Source: Jannaschia seosinensis
GTDB lineage: Bacteria; Pseudomonadota; Alphaproteobacteria; Rhodobacterales; Rhodobacteraceae
DNA: 64,000 bases
Reading direction: 5' to 3'
Assembly: GCF_001408515.1 (NCBI RefSeq)
Contig: NZ_CYPR01000231.1
Span: forward strand, 1 to 64,000
In this document: positions 57,966 through 64,000 of the stretch, piece after piece
Layout of the letters: every line of letters starts with the position of its first letter
How positions within the stretch are numbered: the stretch's first letter is position 1
Program-made: the position numbers and the translations under genes
Notes under the pieces: model-generated
The model's database searches: none
Told to the model about the DNA's origin: nothing
Seen by the model: only the letters and a program-made list of their open reading frames with translations

Positions 57966-59051
57966 ATGGACCGTCGTTCATTTCTGAAGAATTCGACGAT
58001 CGGGGCCGGTGCCGCCGGCACCGCCGCGCTCGCCGCACCGGCCTATGCACAGGGCAACCGCACACTGACCCTGGTGACGACATGGGGCCGTGGCCTCGCC
58101 GGCGTGCACGACAGCGCGCAATACGCCGCCGACAAGATCACCGCCCTGACGGACGGGCAACTGACGGTCGACCTGCGCGCGGCGGGCGAACTTGTCGGTG
58201 CGTTCGAAGTGTTCGACGCCGTCTCCTCCGGGCAGGCGGACATGTATCACGGGGTCGATTACTACTTCCTCGGCACGGACCCGTCGCTGTCGTTCTTCTC
58301 GCAGATCCCGTTCGGCATGACGTTCATGGAGTTCAACAACTGGTTCTACCACGATGGCGGGCGCGAACTGGCCGATGAGCTCTACTCCATCTACGGCCTC
58401 AAGGCGTTCCCGGCGGGCAATACCGGCCCGCAATCGGGCGGCTGGTTCCAGAGCCCGATCAACTCCCCTGAGGACTTCCAGGGCCTGAAATTCCGGATGC
58501 CGGGGCAGGGCGGACAGGTTCTCAGCAAGCTGGGCGCATCGGTGCAGAACCTGCCGGGTGCGGAAGTGTACCAGGCGCTGTCGACGGGCGCGATCGAGGG
58601 GACCGAGTGGATCGGACCCTGGGCCGACGAGAAGGCCGGCTTCCAGGAGATCTCGAAGATCTACTACCCCGCCGGCTTCCACGAGCCTGGCCCGAACCTG
58701 AACCTCGTGTTCAACCTTGACGTCTACGAGAGCCTGACGCCGACGCAGCAGCAGATCGTCCAGGAAGTCGCGCGTGCCGACAATCTTTGGACGACGACGC
58801 TGTTCATGGCCAATAACGGTGCGGCGCTGCAGCGCCTGCAACAGGGCGGCGTGGAGCTCTACGAATTCTCCGACGAGGTCTGGGACGCGTTCGGCCAAGC
58901 CGCGCAGGAAGTCGTCCAGGAGCCGACGAGCGACGAGTTCTACAAGCGCGTCTACGACAGCTATCAGTCGTCGCTGGAGAAGTCCGCGCAGTGGATCGGC
59001 CGCTCGCAGGGAACCTTCACCGAGCAGCGGGACCGCGTTCTCGGCATCTGA
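57966..59051 (+). CDS. TRAP substrate-binding protein, TakP/FcbT1 type
   Basis: 361 residues. Tat signal RRSFLKNSTIGAGAAG (twin arginine at 3-4) with cleavage near AYA-Q. The mature part has TWGRGLAGVHDSAQYAAD, LKFRMPGQGGQVLSKLG (carboxylate-binding arginine) and GAIEGTEWIGPWADEKAGFQE. This is the COG4663-type group that includes Rhodobacter TakP, which binds 2-oxo acids together with a Na+ ion. GGGAGG lies 6 bases before the ATG. First of three TRAP genes, divergent from the NDQ rhodopsin (209 bases apart). Confidence 0.9.
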   Translation: MDRRSFLKNSTIGAGAAGTAALAAPAYAQGNRTLTLVTTWGRGLAGVHDSAQYAADKITALTDGQLTVDLRAAGELVGAFEVFDAVSSGQADMYHGVDYYFLGTDPSLSFFSQIPFGMTFMEFNNWFYHDGGRELADELYSIYGLKAFPAGNTGPQSGGWFQSPINSPEDFQGLKFRMPGQGGQVLSKLGASVQNLPGAEVYQALSTGAIEGTEWIGPWADEKAGFQEISKIYYPAGFHEPGPNLNLVFNLDVYESLTPTQQQIVQEVARADNLWTTTLFMANNGAALQRLQQGGVELYEFSDEVWDAFGQAAQEVVQEPTSDEFYKRVYDSYQSSLEKSAQWIGRSQGTFTEQRDRVLGI

Positions 59052-59474
59052 GCCGGGAGAGTGCGGACGCCGCCGAAAGTGCGGCCGGCGTTCGCATTTC
59101 TCCGTCCTGCGGCTTTTTTAGCTGTTCCACTTGGGCGGGCCGTTCGCTACGGTCCGCCCGAATTACGTGTGAGCGTGGATACCGTGCCGGGAGAGCAGGG
59201 AGCCGCAATTGCGATGGGGGGATGCTTGGACAATCGTTCAATCCTGAAAAGTTTTGTGTCCGGTGCGAAGTTGGCGCGGGACTGCGTGACAGGCTGTTGC
59301 GCGACGACCGGAGGCCAACGTGCCGCGGGCGTTTGCCCCACATTGCACGAACGCGTGCCAAGCTGACGCAAACGGACCCGTTCCCCGTGTCGGGGAGGGG
59401 CCGCTCACATGTTCTGCGGCATGATCCTCCGAATGGGTCGGGCCGCATCCAAGGGATTTCCGGGAGAGTTCGGG
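59052..59474 (+). other. Gap with two hairpins between TRAP genes
   Basis: 423 bases without a supported gene. Hairpin 1: GCGGACGCCG (59063-59072)/CGGCGTTCGC (59086-59095), with T6 at 59114-59119. Hairpin 2: GGGCGGGCCG (59133-59142)/CGGTCCGCCC (59150-59159), each with one G-U pair. They may partly stop transcription so that the binding protein is made in excess over the permeases, or protect its mRNA 3' end. Confidence 0.55.
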
Positions 59475-60470
59475 ATGGAAGAGGACGCAGCCTGCACGGG
59501 GTTCTTCGCACCGGCCGAAGAGGGGACGCGCGCCTGTCTCGACGCATTTCGCGACGGCGGGCCGATCCAGTGGGTGCTGGGTCATCTGTTCGAGGCGCCG
59601 TTCAACCTCGTCTTCGCCTTGTCCGATCCGTCGTCGTGGCTGGCTTGGACGCAGGACTTCTCCGAGCCGGAATCGAAGCAGTCCTTGGTGCGGCTGATCT
59701 ATTACGGCGCCTCGGCGGAGCTGTTCTTCGTGCTGTTCTGGATCTTCGCGGGGATCACGATCGGCGGCTATTTCTCGCGCCGGTTCCTGTGGTCCATCGT
59801 GCGCGGCACCGAAAGCACGATGAACGTCATCGGCCGGGTCGCCGCCTGGGCCGGGCTTCTCATGGTGCTGCAGCAGGTGCTGATCGTGTTCCTGCAGCGG
59901 ATCTTCCGGGTTTCGGAAATCTCGATCGGCCCGTTCGGCACGACCTTTACGCGTGACCTGTCGTGGTATTCCGAAGAACTGAAGCTCTATAACGCGATCA
60001 TCGTGTGCCTGTGTGTCGCCTGGACCTTCATCCAGGGCGGGCATGTGCGCGTCGATCTCGTCTATTCCGCCGTCGGCCACCGCACGAAGCGCGCCATCGA
60101 CATGTTCGGCAGCCTCTTCTTCATGGTGCCGGCGCTGGTGCTGATCTGGCTCTACGGCTGGTTCTATCTCTGGGGCAGTCTGATCAGCCCCCGGCTGGGC
60201 GCGGACATGACGCTCGACACGCTGCTCACACGCTCGCGCGGGGTGCGCTGGAACGTGGAGACCATCGGGTTCAGTCCCAACGGCTTCGACGCTTACTGGA
60301 TGTTCAAGGTGCTGATTGCGCTGTTCGCGGTGACGGCGATGGTGCAGGCCGTGAACTTCTTCTGGCGGTCGTGGCTGGAATACCGCGAGGGCGAGCTGAG
60401 CGCGGGCCGCTATCTCGACCGTGACGTCCTCGGCGACGAAGACGCAGAAAAAACCGCCAACATACACTGA
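59475..60470 (+). CDS. TRAP small permease, FcbT2 type
   Basis: 331 residues, longer than classical DctQ because of an N-terminal extension with a first amphipathic/membrane part (LVRLIYYGASAELFFVLFWIFAGITIGGYFSRRFLW). Four core spans follow, with FIQGGHVRVDLVYSAVG (DctQ signature) near residue 195. This length is typical of the mannitol/chloroaromatic TRAP class. ATG 59475 is chosen for GGGAGAG 6 bases upstream. ATG 59409 and others are in frame. Confidence 0.88.
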   Translation: MEEDAACTGFFAPAEEGTRACLDAFRDGGPIQWVLGHLFEAPFNLVFALSDPSSWLAWTQDFSEPESKQSLVRLIYYGASAELFFVLFWIFAGITIGGYFSRRFLWSIVRGTESTMNVIGRVAAWAGLLMVLQQVLIVFLQRIFRVSEISIGPFGTTFTRDLSWYSEELKLYNAIIVCLCVAWTFIQGGHVRVDLVYSAVGHRTKRAIDMFGSLFFMVPALVLIWLYGWFYLWGSLISPRLGADMTLDTLLTRSRGVRWNVETIGFSPNGFDAYWMFKVLIALFAVTAMVQAVNFFWRSWLEYREGELSAGRYLDRDVLGDEDAEKTANIH

Positions 60471-60524
60471 CCGGGCGCAGATCCGGCACGAGATGCGGCG
60501 GCGGCGCCGCGGGGGACACAGGAA

Positions 60525-62882
60525 ATGATCTTCGGCCTCGACGGCGTTGAAATCGGCATCATCATCGTCTTCCTGACGCTGTTCGGTGCCATCATGTCCG
60601 GCTTTCCGGTCGCCTTCTCGATCGGCGGCGCGGGCGTCATCAGCTTCGCGATCATCGCCGCCCTCGACAGTGCCGGCATCCTGATCCATCAGGCCATCGA
60701 TACCGGGTCCGCGCAATATTCCGGCCTCGTCGCCGAAGGGGTGGCGCGCGAGGCGATCTCCATCTTCAGATATCCGGAGCTGCCGCGGATCGAGGAGCCG
60801 CTGTTCGCGCGCGGGTGGGAGGATTCGATCAACCGCGAGCTGGGCCTGATCATCCAGCGTATGAACGAGCGGGTCATCGCCGGCGCCTCGATCGAGACGC
60901 TGCTGGCGGTGCTGATGTTCGTGATGATGGGCATCACGCTGGAGCGCTCGAAGATCGCCAACGACCTGCTGACGACGATGGCGCGGGTATTTGGCCCGTT
61001 GCCCGGCGGTCTGGCCGTGTCGATCGTGATCGTGGGCGCGTTCCTCGCCGCCTCGACCGGCATCGTCGGCGCGACGGTGGTGACGATGGGGCTGCTGGCC
61101 CTGCCGACGATGTTGCGCAACAACTACTCCCCCGAACTCGCCACGGGCGTCATCGCCGCCTCGGGCACGCTGGGGCAGATCATTCCGCCCTCGATCGTGA
61201 TCGTCCTTCTCGGCACGCTGGCGGGCGACATCTATTCCACCTCGCAGGAGGCGCGGGCGCAGGCTGTCGGCTGTGGCGATGCGCTGACATATCTGGGGCA
61301 GCCGGCGGTTGTCTCGGTCGGCACGCTGTTTCAGGCGGCGCTGCTGCCGGGCATCTTCCTGGCCTTTCTCTACGGTGCGTATTCCTTCGGCTTCGCATTG
61401 GTGAACCCGTCCAAGGCGCCTGCGGTGCGGCTTGAGGGCGGGCGGTCCTCGACCACCACGCGCGACGATGCGCTGCTCTGGTTCCTTGCCGTGCCGGTCG
61501 TCCTGATCGGCGGTGTCGTGGCGCTGAGCCTCGTGGACGTGATCGGCAGCCAGTCGATCAACGTCTCGGCTTTCTCGCAGGCAAGCGAGGGCGCGTCGTT
61601 GCGCACGAACGTCTCGGATGCCTGCAAGGCCGCGATGATCGATCTGCACGGCCAGGTCGCCTGGGACGCGGCGGTCGCCCAGCAGGAGGCGATCAACCAG
61701 GCCGGCGGTGCGCAGCTCGCGCGGGCCCGGACGCCCGAGGAGATGATGGAGGCCCGCACCCTCGCCATCCTGTCGGCCCCGCCGATCGGGACGGGCGTGG
61801 CGGTCCTGTTCCTTCTCTTCGCGCTGACGCTGGCGGTGGCGCGGGGCATCGCGCCGCTGGAGGATGGGCGGCCCCTCGTGATCGGGGCCGTGGGGGTCGC
61901 CTTGGCGATCGCGGCGGACCTCGCGCTGATCGGGCCGACAACGTCGTCGGGGGCCGCGTTCCTGATCCTAGCCATTCCGACGGCCATCACGCTTTACGGC
62001 GTTGCCGAAGCGGCGCGGCGGCTCTCGCGCAACGAATTGCTGCGCGTGGTCTTTCCGCCGCTCGTGCTGATCGTCGCGGTGCTCGGCTCGATCCTCGGCG
62101 GGATCACCAATCCCACGCCGGCGGCGGCTCTGGGCGCGGCGGGGGCGATCATGCTCGCCGCCTATCGCAAGCTGGGCGAGGAAGGACGCGGCGGCGGCTG
62201 GATCCTACTCGCCACGCTGGGCCTTGCGGTCATGCTTCTGGTTGGCGTGAACTTCGACCTTCGCTCCGGGCTGGCGACGACGACGGTGGCGAATCGGATC
62301 GCGCTGTTCGTGACGCAGATCGCGTATCATGCCGCGTTCCTCGGCCTGCTCTACGCGTGCTGGGTGCTCTTGCGCAGCGGTGTGCTGGGGCCCGTGGTGC
62401 GGGAGACGGCGAAGGTGACGTCGATGGTCTTCACCATCCTGATCGGCTCCCAGCTTCTCAACCTCGTGCTGATCTCCTTCGGGGGCGAGCACTACATTCA
62501 GCAATTCCTGCTCAGCTTTGACAGCGAGCTGAAGGTGTTTCTGATCGTGATGCTGGTGCTGTTCGTGCTGGGCTTCGTGCTCGACTTCCTCGAGATCATC
62601 TACATCGTCATCCCGATCGTCGGTCCCGTCATCTACGGGGGCACGTTCGATCCGAAATGGGTGACGATCATGATCGCGGTGAACCTGCAGACGTCGTTCC
62701 TGACGCCGCCCTTCGGCTTCGCGCTGTTCTACCTGCGCGGGGTCGCCCCGGCGAGCGTCACGACCGGTCACATCTATCGCGGTGTGCTGCCTTTCGTACT
62801 GATCCAGGTGCTGGGGCTGGCAATCCTGTGGGCGTTTCCGGCGATCGTGACCATCGTTCCGAGCCTCCTTCCCAACAACTGA
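60525..62882 (+). CDS. TRAP large permease, FcbT3 type
   Basis: 785 residues with many membrane spans, the large-permease class of mannitol/chloroaromatic TRAP systems. It is extended by two hydrophilic inserts (about 65-110 and 345-405) and extra spans in the middle compared with 430-residue DctM. Core motifs: TGIVGATVVTMGLLALPTML, GTLGQIIPPSIVIVLLG, and the C-terminal DPKWVTIMIAVNLQTSFLTPPFGFALFYLRGVAP. It follows the small permease after 54 bases. Transport is expected to be driven by Na+. Confidence 0.92.
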   Translation: MIFGLDGVEIGIIIVFLTLFGAIMSGFPVAFSIGGAGVISFAIIAALDSAGILIHQAIDTGSAQYSGLVAEGVAREAISIFRYPELPRIEEPLFARGWEDSINRELGLIIQRMNERVIAGASIETLLAVLMFVMMGITLERSKIANDLLTTMARVFGPLPGGLAVSIVIVGAFLAASTGIVGATVVTMGLLALPTMLRNNYSPELATGVIAASGTLGQIIPPSIVIVLLGTLAGDIYSTSQEARAQAVGCGDALTYLGQPAVVSVGTLFQAALLPGIFLAFLYGAYSFGFALVNPSKAPAVRLEGGRSSTTTRDDALLWFLAVPVVLIGGVVALSLVDVIGSQSINVSAFSQASEGASLRTNVSDACKAAMIDLHGQVAWDAAVAQQEAINQAGGAQLARARTPEEMMEARTLAILSAPPIGTGVAVLFLLFALTLAVARGIAPLEDGRPLVIGAVGVALAIAADLALIGPTTSSGAAFLILAIPTAITLYGVAEAARRLSRNELLRVVFPPLVLIVAVLGSILGGITNPTPAAALGAAGAIMLAAYRKLGEEGRGGGWILLATLGLAVMLLVGVNFDLRSGLATTTVANRIALFVTQIAYHAAFLGLLYACWVLLRSGVLGPVVRETAKVTSMVFTILIGSQLLNLVLISFGGEHYIQQFLLSFDSELKVFLIVMLVLFVLGFVLDFLEIIYIVIPIVGPVIYGGTFDPKWVTIMIAVNLQTSFLTPPFGFALFYLRGVAPASVTTGHIYRGVLPFVLIQVLGLAILWAFPAIVTIVPSLLPNN

Positions 62883-62943
62883 GGCATTGTTCCCGAACGC
62901 GGCGACTCTACTTGTCAGGGGTCACGCGAACGGGAGAACGCGC

Positions 62944-63621
62944 ATGTCACTGAAACGAACGGCGATGAAGATGGCCGTCGCCTTTGCCGCCGCGAAGGGA
63001 TACCGCGCCTACCGCGACAATGGCGGGTTGGACGGCGTCAAACGGCTGCTCTCGGGGGGCGGGACCGGGCCCACAGCGGGACGGTCCGGGGGCCTCATGG
63101 GCGCGTTGCAGGGCACAAGCGGCTCGGGCGGCGGATTGGCCGGCCTGATCGGTGCGCTTGCCGGCGGTGGTGCGGCGTCGGGCGGCCTGATGGGCGGTCT
63201 GGCTTCGATGACCGGCGCCTCACAGGAGGCCGACGACACTGCGAGGATGGCGCGCGTCGAGGCGGGGCCGCAGGACGAGGCGACCGCCGCCGCGATGGTG
63301 CGCGCGATCGGTCAGGCGGTGCGCGCCGACGGCCATATCGACGCGGAAGAGCGTAGCGCACTGGACGAGATCCTTGGGGAGGCCGAGACCGAGGCCGACC
63401 GCGCCGCGCTCGATGCCGCGCTGAGCGAGCCGGTCAACCCGGAGCGTCTGGCACGCGATGTGCCGCGCAACCACGAATCCGAAGTCTACGCCGCCGCGCT
63501 GACGGCTATCGACCCCGACCACCCGGCGGAGCGCGACTTCCTGCGCCGCTTCGCCACCGCTCTGGCGCTGGAGCCGGCGGAGGTGTCGCGCCTGCACGAT
63601 GCGGCGGGAAAACCCGTTTGA
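62944..63621 (+). CDS. DUF533 (TerB-like) protein
   Basis: 225 residues: N-terminal basic segment, glycine/alanine-rich linker (residues about 40-95, GGLMG repeats), then a TerB-like helical domain (EATAAAMVRAIGQAVRADGHIDAEERSALDEIL ... NHESEVYAAALTAIDPDHPAERDFLRRF). Similar to E. coli YebE, membrane-associated and of unknown function. ATG 62944 follows CGGGAGAACGC. Confidence 0.85.
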   Translation: MSLKRTAMKMAVAFAAAKGYRAYRDNGGLDGVKRLLSGGGTGPTAGRSGGLMGALQGTSGSGGGLAGLIGALAGGGAASGGLMGGLASMTGASQEADDTARMARVEAGPQDEATAAAMVRAIGQAVRADGHIDAEERSALDEILGEAETEADRAALDAALSEPVNPERLARDVPRNHESEVYAAALTAIDPDHPAERDFLRRFATALALEPAEVSRLHDAAGKPV

Positions 63622-63726
63622 CGGTGCCGGGGCTGGCCAGGCGCCGCCCCGTAACCCGCCCCACCACTTTCCCTTGCGCCGCACGGCGCATAGGTGTCGC
63701 CCCGAAGCAAAATGAAGGAGATCGGC

Positions 63727-64000
63727 ATGGCCGAGATCAAAGACCCTGAAAACACGATCATCATCGAGCTCGAGGACGGGAACGTCGTCGTGGAACTGCT
63801 GCCCGACGTGGCGCCCGGTCATGCGGAGCGCATGAAGGAACTGGCGCGCGAAGGGGCCTATGACGGCGTCGTCTTCCACCGGGTGATCGAGGGCTTCATG
63901 GCCCAGACCGGCGATGTGGAGCACGGCAAGGAAGACGGCGACACGCGCCGCGCCGGCACGGGCGGATCGTCCAAACCCGACCTGAAGGCGGAGTTTTCGG
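63727..64000 (+). CDS. Cyclophilin-type peptidyl-prolyl isomerase, 5' part
   Basis: The first 91 codons are present, and the frame continues past the window. Starts AEIKDPENTIIIELEDGNVVVELL, then YDGVVFHRVIEGFMAQTGDVEHG, the cyclophilin active-site stretch with the catalytic arginine (FHRVI). It accelerates proline isomerisation. AAGGAG lies 6 bases before the ATG. Confidence 0.92.
   Translation, partial: MAEIKDPENTIIIELEDGNVVVELLPDVAPGHAERMKELAREGAYDGVVFHRVIEGFMAQTGDVEHGKEDGDTRRAGTGGSSKPDLKAEFS

Overview
The window reads as chromosome of a GC-rich (mostly about 60-68 %) marine alphaproteobacterium of the Rhodobacteraceae/Roseobacter type. This rests on a GTTC-N7-GTTC LexA box, two complete tripartite TRAP transporters, the Entner-Doudoroff pair edd-eda, a valine-degradation gene set, the ppiD-trpE order, and several small conserved proteins typical of that family. 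All assignments come from reading translated sequence. No database search was run.

Layout. 1-990: end of an IS1380-type insertion sequence, transposase running off the left edge. 1067-5644: DNA maintenance (ligA, recG) followed by a LexA-boxed 41-residue membrane protein. 5854-8209: cytosolic chemoreceptor, NifU-like scaffold, hisI. 8332-15718: edd-eda behind a LacI-type operator, a PEP-mutase/isocitrate-lyase family protein, cysS, cimA and a squalene/phytoene-synthase-like protein. 15715-18512: flavin reductase, agmatinase, a structured gene-free stretch, lipA. 18636-20562: EAL phosphodiesterase and a MobA-like nucleotidyltransferase. 20783-26858: a tightly coupled reverse-strand operon (TPP enzyme, mandelate-racemase-type enolase, membrane protein, gluconate-dehydrogenase subunit 3-like protein, GMC oxidoreductase). 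26901-29406: stress-type small genes (PPC, DUF2267, DUF892, small membrane protein, CBS) with an EcfG-like promoter. 29777-32733: phosphoglycerate-mutase-like phosphatase, tRNA-Val, phoD behind a Pho-box array, two identical tRNA-Asp. 32805-41407: valine catabolism (mmsB, HIBYL-CoA hydrolase, isobutyryl-CoA dehydrogenase, mmsA) interleaved with a diguanylate cyclase, a carboxylate-amine ligase and an L,D-transpeptidase. 41706-46191: CBS protein, a small conserved protein, coaD, and ilvB/ilvN with a leader-peptide attenuator and an EF-hand gene lying between them. 46266-50768: TRAP transporter 1, HpcH/HpaI aldolase, YaiI-like protein. 50858-56859: trpE, ppiD, aminotransferase, ssb, lytic transglycosylase. 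56929-62882: a sodium-pump-type (NDQ) rhodopsin divergent from a TakP/FcbT-type TRAP transporter. 62944-64000: DUF533 protein and the start of a cyclophilin.

How the genes fit together. Branched-chain amino acids appear on both sides: synthesis (cimA, ilvB, ilvN, with ilvB under apparent Leu/Val/Ile attenuation) and valine breakdown (four genes, one preceded by a perfect inverted repeat). Energy and uptake may be linked at the right end, where a predicted light-driven Na+ pump shares a divergent promoter region with a TRAP system of the Na+-coupled, 2-oxoacid-binding type. The observations most worth following are the rhodopsin/TRAP pair, the SOS-boxed micro-membrane protein after recG, the ilvB attenuator, and the GMC/enolase/TPP operon of unknown substrate.
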